Positions 11,245 to 23,194 of a DNA stretch of 64,000 nucleotides are shown here, one piece after another. The DNA comes from Rheum nobile (Eukaryota; Streptophyta; Magnoliopsida; Caryophyllales; Polygonaceae). Positions within the stretch are counted from its first letter, which is position 1. Each line of letters starts with the position of its first letter. The stretch lies in contig WOAB01000317.1 of assembly GCA_027886185.1 (NCBI GenBank), positions 62,001-126,000 on the forward strand, written 5' to 3'. The notes beneath the pieces were generated by a model. The model had not been told where the DNA came from. It searched no databases and saw only the letters and a program-made list of their open reading frames with translations. The position numbers were made by a program, and so were the translations under genes.

Positions 11245-14200
11245 TCAGAGAGTATAGCCACTGATCCTCTTCTTAAGGCAAAAGTAAGCAGCAACCCTAT
11301 AAGCAAAGGCCATTGCAAGTAGAATCCAGACTTCCTGCAGGCCACCAGCCAAGTTGACAGTCTCAAATGAAGGGGAGGTCTGCAGATAGCGGCACCCGCC
11401 TGGGCTCTCGCACTCGTACAGCTCGTCACCGGAGTACTGCACCTTCAGCAACAGCCTGAACCCGTAGTACATGAACGATACGTACTTGAGCCACTTCATG
11501 AAGTTCGGTATGTGCTGCCGCCATTTTTGTACATCACCGGCCAATAACACACCAATGTCAACAATCTATACATTGTAGTTTGTCTATCACAAGTTTAAGT
11601 TCATTTTCTTATGTTTTGTTAGACCATCTTTATCCTCAATTTTACTCCCCAAGAGACCCATTTTTATTTCTGACTTTCATGGGTCTCATCAACTATATAT
11701 TTTTACTCTCCAATTCAATTTATTATAAATAAACTAAGGGTTTGTTTCATAATGTATTTATAAGAAACGGGGTTTCATAATTACTCTTTTATTTTTTTAT
11801 TTTATCCACCTCATTTTAAAAAATTATTTTATTACTAAAATGAGTACAAGATTAAATCTCAACCATTAATATGAAAGAAGGAGCTCACTTACCTTGTTGA
11901 AATCCTCTTTCTTGGATTTCATATAATGAAACTCTCTCCCCTTGGTTTCATAAAAAAATTGTTATTTTATTTATAAAACTCCTTATGAAACCCCCATTGT
12001 GAATGCCTTAAAGATTGTTTTGATTAAAAAATACTTTTTTGGAAATTTAAAATTTGGGTGTTATGAGGAATGGTAAAAGGAGTAAAGAAAATAATTTTTT
12101 GAAAAAACTCTTTATCTAGAATTGGCCTAACAAGGTCTAAATTGGTATATATTTATATTTTAAGCCACCATAATGATAATATGATTTATTTGTATTTAAT
12201 AATAGACAAAATACATAAAAATAAAATCTCTCAAATATATCCAAAATGGGTGTCTATGGATATAAAAAAATATAACTAGAATTATGGTATTTTTTTAACG
12301 TCTCGAATTTTCACAAAATCATTTTTAAAAAATAATTTTAAAATCACGCCACGTGAAACGGGATTCTCCCTCCTCCTTCTTGAGACTCAAAGCCCCGTCT
12401 CATCCCTAAAGATTCTCTAGTCCAGTATTATGGTCCATTTGTTTTGATTGATCGAAATAATTTAAAAATGTAAAATATGATTATTATAGTTTATAAAAAT
12501 AATAGAAAAAATACACTTGAGTCCGTCAAAATAAATGGACTAGAGGACCTTTACTCCCGTCTCATGGGGTACTTTTATTATGTTAATGAAAAAAATGTCC
12601 ATATGTACTTTAGACATATTATGGTTTTGTGTATTATGCACAATGTCTAGTGAAAGGTCACACTTACATGTACATAGTAGCCACTAGTTGTAAGAAACAA
12701 CATCAGTAGTCACTAACTACCAAAGGTAACAAAATCATGCATTGTAGTGTAGTCCATGACAACTTTCGGTTGATTTGCTTATGTTTTGGGGGTAATTTAG
12801 CCTATGTTTTAAGCACAATGTGTTGTTTTATGGTTACACTTACCTGCACATAGTAGCCTCCAGTAAGAAGGAACAACATGAGCACCAAAGAGGCGACAGT
12901 ACCAGCCCTTTTGATGCTCAGAACTGCTGCTCCAAAGAGCTCTCCTGCACCCTTTGATTGCAATATTAATGTACACATTATTTTTTACTCTATAAGTGAA
13001 AATTGAGATTGAAGAGGCTAGGATGCATTGGTGACTTACTTGGCTAGTGATGGCGACAAGTAGGATGGCGAAAAGGGTGAGGAAGAAGCATGAAATTGTC
13101 CTTTTGAAGTCAGCCATGAAATACACAATTGATACTAGTATTGTTGGATAGAGAATGTGGGCCATCATGTCACTTAATGTGCTACAAGCATAATAAACAC
13201 TTAGCCTGTACATATCTGCTTTCTTTTCTTTCACCAAGTAGAGCTTCTCGAATGGGAACACGTAAACTGCTCCAAAGATTGATGACGAAGTCCAGAAGAT
13301 GCAGAGGTAGAACATCAAACCAATCTAGTGAAAGAAAATTTTTTGACAGTTTCACAATGAATTCTCAAGCCTTCGTAAACAAACATCTATCTATCTGTAA
13401 TCCACATTAAAAGTTAACATTTTGTACAATAAATGCCTTCGTTTAATATCAAGCAAAATTTAGCATGCATTTTACAAACAATAAATATATTTAATACTCC
13501 ATCCGATCTAAAATAAGTGTCGTTTTAACCTAAGACACGATATTTACGAAAAATATTAAATATGTCTAGAATCATACATTTTTTCTCAATCTTCTCACAC
13601 AATAAATAATTACTACACTTGTAAGCCAATGAATAAAGAGTTTAGAACAAAAAAAGTCAACAAAACAAATTTCAATAACAATTTTCATAACTCTCTCTTA
13701 ATTAATTGACTAAAAATCCTAAAACGACATATAAAGTTGATCAAATTTCAAGTGCTAAAACGACACTTAATTTAGATCGAAGAGAGTAGCAAACAAATAA
13801 AGATATTTTAAAAACGAAGAGATTAAATAAATGTAAATTCAACAAATTGTAATTTTTATATTCAAATTTAATATCTTTTATAAAATGATATAAATATATA
13901 TAATTTAAAAAAGTAAAAATAATTTAAGGGCCCAAACATATTAATATATGTTTTCTACTTTCAACAAAATAAAATCTCTCTTTATTTTAAACACGTAACA
14001 TAAATACTGTAATTAATATTAGTCACAATTTTAAACTAAATCATATAATCACAAATATGTATAAAAATAAAAACAAGCTTCTAACCATACCAAATCGTTA
14101 ATAGAACATAATAAAATAAAATAAAAAATACATTTGTCTCGTGCTTAATCTTCTAGTTGTTACAAAAAAGAGGAGTTTGATTATACCTGATCGCGAAGTT

Positions 14201-16716
14201 GAGCCTCATTATGACTATTGGATTTCCACCAAAGAAGGCCTAGCAAGATTGCAACTCCAAATGCTTGAAAAATCCTCAGCTTATCAAAGTAATCTCGTTG
14301 TCTACTCACAAATGTTCTCTTAAACAAGATTGAGAATTGCTCCCACCAAGTCAATGTCCAATCTTTCTTGACTCGAATCGCCAATTGAAGATGCTCAGGC
14401 ATCTTGTTTGGTTGGTGATTGTTCTGTTTCTCCTTTGGCTCCAATTCAGTTTTGTACTTGAGTTGAAGATACTAATAGAAACATAAAACAGATTAACATA
14501 AGAAAATGATAATTATAAGAACAAGCAAGCTACACAAAATGGCTTACTTGTATAACAGCTTTGTCGGCTTCAGAGGTGCCGTTGCTGCAGATTATAGCAC
14601 TCTTTAGTTCCTCGGGGATGCTGACATCATTGATTTGCCCAGTTGCAATATCCAGAAGAAACTCAGCCGGATTCATGGGAATCTCCGGCACGAATCTCAG
14701 GGAAGAAAAATATTCCATGGCTTCTCTAGCCTTGCCGTAATACACTGGATAGCCTTCTGATATAAGCAAGATTTTGTTGAATGTGTTGAACATTCTGCTT
14801 GATGGCTGGTGAATTGTTGTGATTAAGGTCCTTCCTGCCTATTGTTCAAATGCACATAATTACATGTTAAACTAACTATGTAATCATCGGTCCAAAATCG
14901 AATCGAACTGAACTGAAACCGAATTTCAGAGTTTAGTGGACCAAAAACTGAACCGAAGAACATACTCGGTGCAGGTTCGGTTCGGTTTTATTCAATCGTT
15001 ATAAACTGGAATAACCGAGCATTTTAAAATTAGGTTAATTTAGGTTATTGAAACCGGTTTTAGTGCACCAAACCGAATTAGACCGAACAAGGGTTTACTA
15101 GTTTATCTACAAATCTATGATTTTATTTTTTTACTTTTAAACATAATCGATTTTGACCGAACCGAACCAAATTGTTGTTTTCATGTGAACCGGAAACCAA
15201 ACCGAATATAATCGGTTTGGTTCGGTTCAGTTCGGACGGAAAAAAAACGAACCCGGTGAACATCCCTATGATATATACCAAAGACAAATATGGGTGTTGA
15301 GTGATATACTGATATGTATACCTATACGTAGTATTCTGATATCAATACCAAACCGGTTTTAGTGCACCAAACCGAATTAGACCGAACCGAATAAGGGTTT
15401 ACTAGTTTATCTATAAATCTAGGGTTTTTTATTTACATTTTAAAAAAATAATCGGTTTTGACCGAACCGAACCAAACCAAAAACCGATTATTGTTCTCTC
15501 GCAAACCGAAAAATATAATCGGTTCGGTCGGTTCAGTTCGGTCAAAAAAACGAAAAACCGAACTCGATAAACAAACCTAGAATTATACCAAAGACATATA
15601 TGGATATTGAGTGATATGCATACCCATAATACCAATCGAGGCCTAAGATAGATTGTTGTGGTGCCAATAGAAATATACCTTTGCAACTCCTTCAAGGATC
15701 TGAAGGAGTCTATTTGCAGCTGTGGAATCAAGGCCTGAAGTGGGTTCATCAAGCAACAACAAAGAAGGATCAACAAGGATTTCATAGGCAATGCTGGTTC
15801 TTTTCCTTTCTCCACCAGATATTCCCTTTGTCAGTCCTCCACCTATCTTTGTGTGACGACATCTAAGATACGTTCACAACGACAATCACAACAAATCCAA
15901 CATAAAAGCCCCCAAAAATACACAATTTGCAAGATACAAACCTACCTTTCTAGGCCAAGCTCCTTAATGATCATTTCAACTCTATCAAACTTCTGTTTCC
16001 TGCTCATGCTATTCGGAAGCCTAAGATACGCAGCGAAAACCAACGTCTCTTCAACTGTCAACTGTGGAAATAGGATGTCATCTTGTGACACAAATCCTAT
16101 CCTGTGAAAAAACAAAATATATATTACATGCAGCATGGTAAAAACAGTTATAAGGTGAAAAGAACAGGCCTAAGTTTTTTTTAACCTTCTCTTCATTGCA
16201 GGGTGATAAGGAATGTCATTGTAAGTGATTGTTCCTTTGACATTATCCTGCAACCGACCGCCTATTATCCTAAGCAATGTTGTCTTGCCACTTCCAGAAG
16301 GACCCATCAGAGCCAGGATTTCACCTGGTCCAACACTTCCAGTTATACCCTTCAGAATGTGCTTGTACTTGTCTTGCTCCGCCCCTGATTTCACAGGGGT
16401 AGCTTGGGTATTTCTGACTTTGTAATGCACATCTTCAAACTGAGGAGCAACACAAGATATGATCAATCAGTTAAAAAAACACAGTTGCTATTGCTCAAAA
16501 GAAATGAGAAGATGCCTTAAGAAAGATTGGTAGAGGGCGATCAAGGCTTGATGATGGTTCATTCTCAACACCATTTTCTGAGCTCCAATTTCTGACATAG
16601 CTTTGGGGCATGAAATCTATGCTGTGGCCAAAACTATTGCCACCTGAAATCTGCATTGATCTAGACACAGACATGTCTATGATCTCTTCCTCTCTCTCAA
16701 TCTCAATTGTTTCCAT
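11245..16716 (-). CDS. ABCG26: ABCG26-type half-size ABC transporter (pollen exine)
   Basis: Nine exons on the minus strand: 16716-16516, 16439-16186, 16101-15946, 15862-15679, 14838-14548, 14471-14187, 13324-13040, 12951-12844, 11514-11245. All junctions keep frame and give 610 residues. Walker A GPSGSGKT is at residues 113-120, signature ISGGERKR at 151-158, Walker B LLLLDE at 171-176 and H-loop histidine at 208. The C-terminal half holds the ABC2-type membrane domain with about six spans. The sequence tracks Arabidopsis ABCG26 closely along its length (FEDV.YKVRN, GGYYVQ, KKRIS near the end), though the region before Walker A is shorter. ABCG26 sits in the tapetum plasma membrane and exports polyketide or lipid precursors of sporopollenin. 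Intron 1 has a GC donor. Introns 4, 6 and 8 (0.84, 0.86 and 1.3 kb) contain transposon sequence. The gene is divergent from the RRM gene. Confidence 0.95.
11640..12560. other. Intron 8 of ABCG26 with MITE-like segments
   Basis: This AT-rich part of the 1.3-kb intron holds two weak inverted-repeat structures. One runs from 'gggtttgtttcataatg' (about 11747) to 'cccccattgtgaatgcctt' (about 11992). The other runs from 'tggtccatttgttttga' (about 12431) to 'tcaaaataaatggacta' (about 12526). Neither has a clear target duplication that I can define. Confidence 0.35.
13497..13786. mobile_element. Stowaway-like MITE in intron 6 of ABCG26
   Basis: The 290-bp element starts ctccatccgatc and ends gatcgaagagag. 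The arms are imperfect inverted repeats of about 30 bp that share 'aagtgtcgtttta' and its complement. TA flanks both ends (13495-13496 and 13787-13788), as expected for Tc1/mariner-derived Stowaway elements. No coding capacity. Confidence 0.85.
14890..15640. repeat. Duplicated 'CCGAACCGAA' repeat in intron 4 of ABCG26
   Basis: A region rich in ccgaac/ggttcg steps resembles the hAT MITE at 10690. Positions of about 15052-15350 and 15353-15640 are tandem copies with a period near 300 bp; both start 'accggttttagtgcaccaaa' and end near 'gagtgatat'. The copies differ by many substitutions. Only the right-hand MITE end (gtgaacatcccta, about 15257-15269) is recognisable, so the left end has been lost. 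Confidence 0.7.
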
Positions 16717-17059
16717 GGGTTGATTTGATAAGCTTGTTTGTTTAACTCAAAAAGAGGTTATAAGTTTAACATGGATTTGTTGATTGCATGCCAACTAGAA
16801 TTAACCAAGAGCTTCTCTATATATCAGAATATAAGTCTTTGGGTTGTTAGACATCAACCTTTTCATGTCCGGATTACTTGCTTCCTCATGCTGATTTTAG
16901 AAATTAAGTTGGAAATGCCAAGAACATGATCAAAAGAATCAACCTAACCTTATTACAATCTAGATGTATATGCCCATTAGGTCTAAAGTACGTACAATCA
17001 ATTCACCAAATTGTAATTTTTGATAAAATTTCATAAGCTGCTGTCATTCATGAAATTAA

Positions 17060-17303
17060 GGGTTTGTTTGGTAAAGTATTTATAAAGATTTTTTTTGTTG
17101 ATAAGTAGTTAAAAAGTATGATTTTGTGAAAAAAGTGTGTTTGGTAAAAATGTAGTTTTTTTTTATATGTGTGTATTTTATTAGAAAACTTTGAGTAATA
17201 ATAAAAAGTTAAACAATTTTATTACACGTTTATCAAAACTAATAAAAGTAGGTTTTTGAAATAAAATATTTATAAATAAAAAGTAATGTGGCCAAACAAG
17301 GTC
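17060..17303. mobile_element. Tourist-like MITE between ABCG26 and the RRM gene
   Basis: The 244-bp block starts gggtttgtttgg and ends ccaaacaaggtc, imperfect inverted repeats, with TAA on both sides (17057-17059 and 17304-17306). The AT-rich interior contains mirrored 'gtatttataaa' and 'atttataaat' pieces. This fits a PIF/Harbinger-derived Tourist element. Confidence 0.65.
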
Positions 17304-17453
17304 TAACCTGAGTCAGCGGAGTTCCTTGAAAGGTATTCAAGCAAATTTAGAGCTTCTAGTTCTCATCCGCAAAGATGTTATAGATTGAGAAACTGTGTTT
17401 TCTGTGGTTTTCCAGTCTAATTTTTAATGTATAAAAAAAAGTTAATTTATTAA

Positions 17454-18391
17454 GGGTCAATTATCGGAAATCACTCGTCCAATAGGTCATATTGCCCAAA
17501 ACCACCCCTATAAATCGATATTACCGGAAATCACCCGAATAACGTACGCCGTTACAAAATCACCACCCATCCCCTGACTCTGTCTAAAATTTGTTGAGCC
17601 TGGACCCACGTGTATTTTTTCTGATTTTTTAAGTCATTTTTATACCCTCTTTGCCACTTAAATTTCCAAAAGTTGTCATTGAAACATCCAAAATGCCATG
17701 GATTTCTGGTTTCTTCTTCTTCTTCTCCCTTTCTTCTCACCTCTCCTCTTCTTCCTCCTCACTCTCTGGCAAGTTCGAAACCGCAGCCTCCGACCGTCGC
17801 CATCCTTCTCTCTCGGTGCTCGACAACCTCCACCTCCTCTCCCACCCCGTCCGCTACTCCCTCCACCACCTCTCCCTTTCCCTCGGTCTAATCTTATCCT
17901 GATTCGGCTCCCGCTTTGTCGTCGTCATCTCAATCGCTTCCGTCGCCGAATACTGCTTCTCTAAGAACGACGACGCTCTCGCGGATTGCCTCGCCTCCTC
18001 TCCGGCGTCATCGTCGCCTACAATTTCTCCGGATCCCGGTGGTGATCTCTCCGAAAGACTGTACGACTCAGATCTTTTCCCCCACTCCGAAGATTTTGGA
18101 TTGATTTGATTATAATTGATTTTGGTTGCTCTTAGAAAAAAATGAATTAGAGAAGAACTGAATTTAGGTTTTTTAATTTAACTTTTTTTAATTATTTTAT
18201 TTTTATTTCAAATAAAATATTCAAAAAAAGGACGTGTGAGACCGGGTTTAACGGATTTTAGACGGAGTCATGGGATGGATGGTGATTTTGTAACGGCGTA
18301 CGTTATTCGGGTGGTTTCCGATAATATTGATTTATAGGGGTGATTTTGAACAATATGACCTATTGGACGGGTGATTTCCGGTAATTGATCC
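17454..18391. mobile_element. Long-TIR Mutator-like element (Pack-MULE candidate 1)
   Basis: The 938-bp element has terminal inverted repeats of about 165 bp (17454-17620 and 18225-18391), sharing for example 'aataacgtacgccgtta' and 'gaccta.tgga' blocks. It is flanked by a perfect 9-bp duplication atttattaa (17445-17453 and 18392-18400), the MULE signature. No transposase is present. The interior is markedly GC-rich and gene-like compared with the AT-rich arms, which suggests a captured host fragment. Confidence 0.85.
17651..18109 (+). pseudogene. Gene-like insert inside the Mutator-like element
   Basis: One frame is open from ATG 17651 (or ATG 17693) to TGA 18107-18109, apart from a single TGA at 17900-17902 that would be an arginine CGA with one change. 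It would encode a hydrophobic stretch at the start, then DNLHLLSHPVRYSLHHLS near residue 60, a second hydrophobic run after the stop (FVVVISIASVAEY), and an acidic tail. I do not recognise the family. The high GC content and long frame suggest a copied host exon. Frames on the same strand are also partly open, as expected for C-rich sequence, so coding origin is inferred. Confidence 0.45.
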
Positions 18392-18445
18392 ATTTATTAA
18401 TGCAATTTTTCGCTAAAACACCGAGTAAACGCGCTTAGACACTGT

Positions 18446-18486
18446 TGGGCCAAACTGTAAAAGCCCAGACCATAAAGAAAGGCCCA
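18446..18486 (+). promoter_or_regulatory. Cluster of three site II elements upstream of the RRM gene
   Basis: TGGGCC (18446-18451), TGGGCT on the minus strand (18462-18467) and TGGGCC on the minus strand (18481-18486) lie within 41 bp, about 230-270 bp before the start codon. Site II motifs (TGGGCY) are bound by TCP factors and are common in promoters of plant housekeeping and proliferation genes. A possible TATA (ctttatattc) follows near 18558. Confidence 0.55.
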
Positions 18487-18716
18487 TTTGGTTCAATTTC
18501 ATGCGTTACCTTTAAAAAAGGAAACTTTTCTCTGGACCGTCTTTACTCTTTCCCCCTCTTTATATTCAGGTAGCCCTTTCGTACCGCGAAATCTCATTCC
18601 TCTTTCTTAAGCCAATCGCAACCCTAATCTGATATCTCAGTGACAACAATCCTTCTCCTAGCTCTCTCTGTTGTTTTTTGTAGCTGGAACCTGTAAGATT
18701 CAGTTCGAAAAGTTTG

Positions 18717-20754
18717 ATGGGGTCGAAGTCGAAGAGCGATGGATCTCACGGCGATAGTCCCGGGTAATTTCGTCTTTCCTTTTCTTCTTCTTCTCCTTCC
18801 GTGACGAATTTCTTACCTAAGTTTTGCTTGACGATTTCCAGCAAGATTTTCATCGGAGGTCTTCCAAAAGATACTACCTATAGTGAGTCTTCTCCTTTTC
18901 ATTGGTTGCGTATTTGCATAGTATTTCGTTAAGCTGTTTTCGATTGGTAGTTAGACTAGTTTTTGTAGACCAAATTGAACTATTAATACGTTTAATTCCA
19001 ACTTTTTTAAGCAAAAATTGTGCAATTGCTTGCTGGGAAAAAAATATGTCGGTCTATGCCAACTCCAAATCCGAATCTTGATATATTGCGTAGTGAGCAT
19101 GCGAACATAATTAGGGTGGATTGAATCAGCACTAGGGTTTGTTTTATATCTTTTAGATTCGAGTAAAGATCTAGCGTTGAATCGATACATGACTGCTTAA
19201 GCATGCCATATGCTGCCAATATGAATGCTTTGTGATATCTTATTGTTCCTTTGTGATATAGCAACTTTCAACAAGCACTTTGGATCTTATGGAGAGATTA
19301 TAGACTCTGTTATTATGAAAGACCGAGTCAGTGGCCAGCCTAGGGGTTTTGGATTCATCACCTATGCTGATCCGTCTGTGGTTGATAAGGTTATGGAAGA
19401 GGATCATATTATCAATGGAAAGCAGGTAAGATCAATTGGGTGATGTTTGATTCATCTTTATATTAGGATAATGACGCTCATTGTTTTCTTATAGCCCTTT
19501 ACTTGGAAAAGATTGCAATTATCTTTATATTTTCAAGGAATTCTTATGAATATTCATCATGACTAGGTTGAAATTAAGAGAACTATTCCAAAAGGCGCTG
19601 GACAGCAGAAGGATTTCAAGACAAAGAAAATCTTTGTTGGTGGAATTCCTACTACTGTTACTGATGGTATGATGTGTGGATTTTTATATCCTTGGTACTT
19701 TCATATGCTTTTAACATCTGTTGACATTGCAGCAAACTTTCCTAGTCAAATAGATTCCTTGATGATGATTTAGTTCTTCAATTTTGGACTGCACAGATGA
19801 ACTCAAAGGCTTCTTCTCAACATATGGAACCATAGTAGAACACCAGATCATACGTGACCATGAGACCAATCGCTCTAGAGGATTTGGTTTTGTTGTATTT
19901 GATGATGAAGAGGTGGTTGATGACTTGCTATCCAAAGGAAATATGATTGATTTTGCTGGTACTCAGGTGAGTTTAGTAATACTGGCTGAAGAGAATATAT
20001 GTGTAAAGACATATCTATCAAGAATGCAATTCCCTGTTGTGCATTCTGTTTTAATGTCAATTTGTTTTGGCAATGGCATCAAATACTTATTGTCTTTCCA
20101 AGTATCTAGATTAATGTATTATTTTGTGTTTAATCATATCTTAGATGGAGAACTTTTTTTCAGGTTTAACTTCTGTTGGGGGAGGACTCTCGTTTTAGTT
20201 TGCAGATAAATGAACCTAGGTTAACTAAGTAAGTTCATTTGATGTAGGTGGAGATCAAGAAAGCTGAACCAAAGAAAACTTCAAACCCACCTTCAGGTTC
20301 TGCATATGGTAGCAACTCTAGGGGTCGGTCTTTTGGAGAAGGCTTTGGTGGTCATGGTGGCCCTTATGGGGGTTTCGATGCCAGCTTTGGCCCTGACCCC
20401 TATAGGACACCAGGAGGCCTTGCTAGGCTTGGCGGATATGGAGGTTATGGTGCGGGTCCTGAATTTGCTGGTGGTTATGGTGGATATGGCAGTAGTAGCT
20501 TAGGTGGTTTTCGAGGAGACTCCTCGCTTGGTTACTCTAGTCGTTTTGGATCTTACGGTGCAGGGTTTAGTGGGGGATATGGTGCCAACTTAGGTGGATA
20601 CAGCAGAGGTGATAGCTATGGAAGCTATGGAGGTTCTGGTTATGGCAGCGGTTATGAGTCTGGGCCTAGTGCTGGCTATGGTGGTGGAGCCGGTGGCGTG
20701 TATGGAAAGGGGGGATATAGTGGCAATAGTCGTTACCATCCATATGCAAGATAG
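18717..20754 (+). CDS. Two-RRM glycine-rich RNA-binding protein (hnRNP A/B-like)
   Basis: Six exons: 18717-18763, 18842-18882, 19262-19425, 19567-19666, 19797-19966, 20248-20754, all with GT-AG introns and continuous frame, giving 342 residues. RRM1 has RNP2 KIFIGGL at about 17-23 and RNP1 RGFGFITY at 57-64. RRM2 has RNP2 KIFVGGI at 105-111 and RNP1 RGFGFVVF at 145-152. Residues from about 186 to the end form a Gly/Tyr/Ser low-complexity tail ending in RYHPYAR. Such proteins bind RNA in nucleus and cytoplasm, and their tails favour condensate formation. The closest relative I recall is the Arabidopsis At3g13224 group (heterogeneous nuclear ribonucleoprotein 1-like). The gene is divergent from ABCG26 with about 2 kb between starts. 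Confidence 0.93.
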
Positions 20755-21263
20755 AAAGAACAAGTCCTTAAAGCTGGTGCTTAATCTCGAGATAGAAGTT
20801 ACAAACAGGTTCCCCTGTAGTCTCCTGCATGATAGATGCCTTCCAGTACTAGAGATGCTTCCTTCTCTCACTGCCTTCAAGATCTGCACTAGATAATCTG
20901 CATTTATGTATTTGGATTAGAAAAGTGTTTAGTGTGCATCCTCAAGATTGTCTATTATTAGCTTGGTTTGTAGACCTAAGATACATTTGACATTCTCTAT
21001 CTCTAGTGTTTTGTCAGATAGATACTCTTGTGTGTTTTGAGGCATAGGTCCTATTCAGGCTTTTCCATATCTTGCAGTTTCCTAAGATGTGAGCAGTTCA
21101 CATCTGATAGAAAACTCGTGTTCAGGGAATGCTCTAGCTTTTAACATCTTTGAATAGTATGTCAGGTTCATCTCTTCTCAGCTTCTAACTTCTGATTCAG
21201 CATGTGTCTCTGTGCTTGTCATTGTCAGGTAGCTAACCTATCATAAAAAAATATTTCATCTCA
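20755..21263 (+). other. 3' untranslated region of the RRM gene
   Basis: This T-rich, non-coding sequence follows the stop codon. No second gene is seen. Polyadenylation-like AT-rich stretches lie around 20890-20930. Confidence 0.4.
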
Positions 21264-21486
21264 TTTCATAGGTTTCTGACATTCATTTGTGAACTGGGTT
21301 TGAATTCATCATCACTTTTCTGGCTTTGTCATCCCAAGTGCTCTTTTGCTGTTTTGGTTTGTATTTATCACCAAGGAGATTATATCTATTGTTTTGGTAG
21401 CTAGAAAATTTCTTTCATAGGTTTCAGACATTCATTTGTGAACTGGGTTTGCATTAATCATCACTTTTCTTGCTTTGTCATTCCAA
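21264..21486 (+). repeat. Direct duplication of about 74 bp downstream of the RRM gene
   Basis: Positions 21264-21337 and 21413-21486 are close copies (shared 'cattcatttgtgaactgggt' and 'atcatcacttttct'). The offset is about 149 bp. Probably a local duplication in the distal transcript or downstream region. Confidence 0.75.
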
Positions 21487-23027
21487 CTCTTTGCTGAAGG
21501 GAAGCCAGTCTGGACTTAGAATAGTACTCTGGATGTTGCTTTGTGAGCGATGACCATTGTGATCTACTGCATGTATTGCTAATGTTGGCTGACTTTCTTC
21601 CTGATGAATCTTGTTGACCACAGCTAAAACAAAATCAGGTGTACATGCATTTTTGTATTGGTTTCTCTTGTACAATACAATTGTTTGTCAATTGGTGTAT
21701 ATGTATTGTTCATCATGTGAAATAACAGATTTGATGTTTGTTATATGTTTGAATGTCTTAACTTTATGACTTGTCATGGTAACAAAGCATCATCTCATAC
21801 GCTTTCAAAATAAAAATAAAAATGTAACAAGTACTATTCAATGTTGAGTTAAAGATTGAAAAGGAATGCTTAGATCTAATTTTGACAATATAGTAACATT
21901 GGGATTGAAAAGAGATGCCCATCTTTGTATATGGTTAATTGTTCAACAACCAACATCTGAAGTTTTCTTTATTGCTAATTTGCGAGTGGACTACCACTAA
22001 AATGAGCGCTAAAACTACAAGTGACGACCAGACACAGGAAGACACGAACTTGCCTCTGGTTCCTCCAACATATAGTAATGTGCTACCTTATTCAGCTTTG
22101 GTGTAAAACAGGGAACTTAATTCTGTTTAATCCAGGCAAAACGAGTGTAACAACAAATTAATCTAGCTCTACAGTATTATAGTATGATGTTAGGCCCCTC
22201 CATAGCCAGTCGAAGGTTAATAATGCCCATGCAAATTGGTTTTTCCTTGAAGTTTTAGTTGGAATTTTACCACGGGATTTTTGAAGTGAATTTAAAATGT
22301 AAACTTGATCATGTTTTATAAAGAATTTACTTGTGGGGATATCTGCAAACACCCCTAAGAAAACGAGCTTAGTTCTTGTGCCTTGCGGTGGTGATTTAAT
22401 TTTCATGTTTATATAGGTTCGATATATAATCCTGCGTAGTTGATTATCATACCCAAACGAAAAAACAAATTTAGTTATAGATAGTAAGAAAGATATTAAA
22501 AAGTATATTTGTAAGTGAATATGATTATAAAAAATTAATAAACATGTGCTTTAAAAAATTATAAATGTCTTGTATGTTTTTTTTCTCTTAAAGTGAAGCT
22601 GTATGAGTGATCGTGGTTTAAGTTGAGATAAATGTGTGAACTTAAACTAGATCGGTACAAGTCCAGATTAGCCCGTTCGGCTCGGCCGCCTAAAATTCGG
22701 GCTTAGCCACCGAGATAAAAATGGGTTAGGTATGGACACCTCACTAGGCTCGACCGTGCTCGACTTAGATGCACGATTATTATTTTGCAAATATAGTTTT
22801 ATATATACCTTATTTATAAAATATTTGAAATTCATAAGAACATAAGACATTTTGGTAAGTTTTTTCTTGATTTCTCGGTCATTCGTTTTTAGGAATATAT
22901 TTGTAGACAATTTATGAAAAGATTGCTCGATTTTTAGGCTTAATTCGAGTAGATAAATCGAAATCATAACTTATTTGTGATCAATTTGGTTAGAGGAATA
23001 CGGAGGTGTCCTTAAAAAAACGAAATT
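21487..23027. other. Intergenic DNA without recognisable genes
   Basis: AT-rich sequence with one dispersed repeat (22213-22363, listed separately). Around 22640-22760 a patch rich in 'ggctcg' and 'cgaccgtgctcgac' resembles the non-autonomous hAT-like repeats elsewhere in the window, but no ends were defined. Confidence 0.35.
22213..22363. repeat. Dispersed repeat, copy 1
   Basis: Shares 'aaggttaataatgcccatgc', 'ttttccttgaagtttt' and 'ccacgggatttttgaag' with 32516-32656, and both end near 'atatctgcaaa.acccctaa'. The two copies have the same orientation and differ by roughly 10 percent plus indels. Termini are not defined. Confidence 0.7.
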
Positions 23028-23184
23028 ATCTATATATATATATTAAAGCAAATGAATTTGAAGCCACCATATTGATTATGACTCCATAAATCCTAGGTGT
23101 CAATTTATGGTTAATTTAATTTATTTTTATATTAATAATTTTATTTAATTTAAATCACAATATCTAATCACAATTAACTTCAAA
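23028..23184 (+). repeat. Helitron-like repeat A, truncated copy 1
   Basis: Starts tctatatatatatattaaag preceded by A, the expected 5' end of a Helitron inserted between A and T, then 'gcaaatgaatttgaagccac'. It stops at the insertion site of the Mutator-like element at 23195. No Rep/helicase gene and no hairpin-CTRR end were found. Confidence 0.5.
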
Positions 23185-23194
23185 TATTTAAAAT

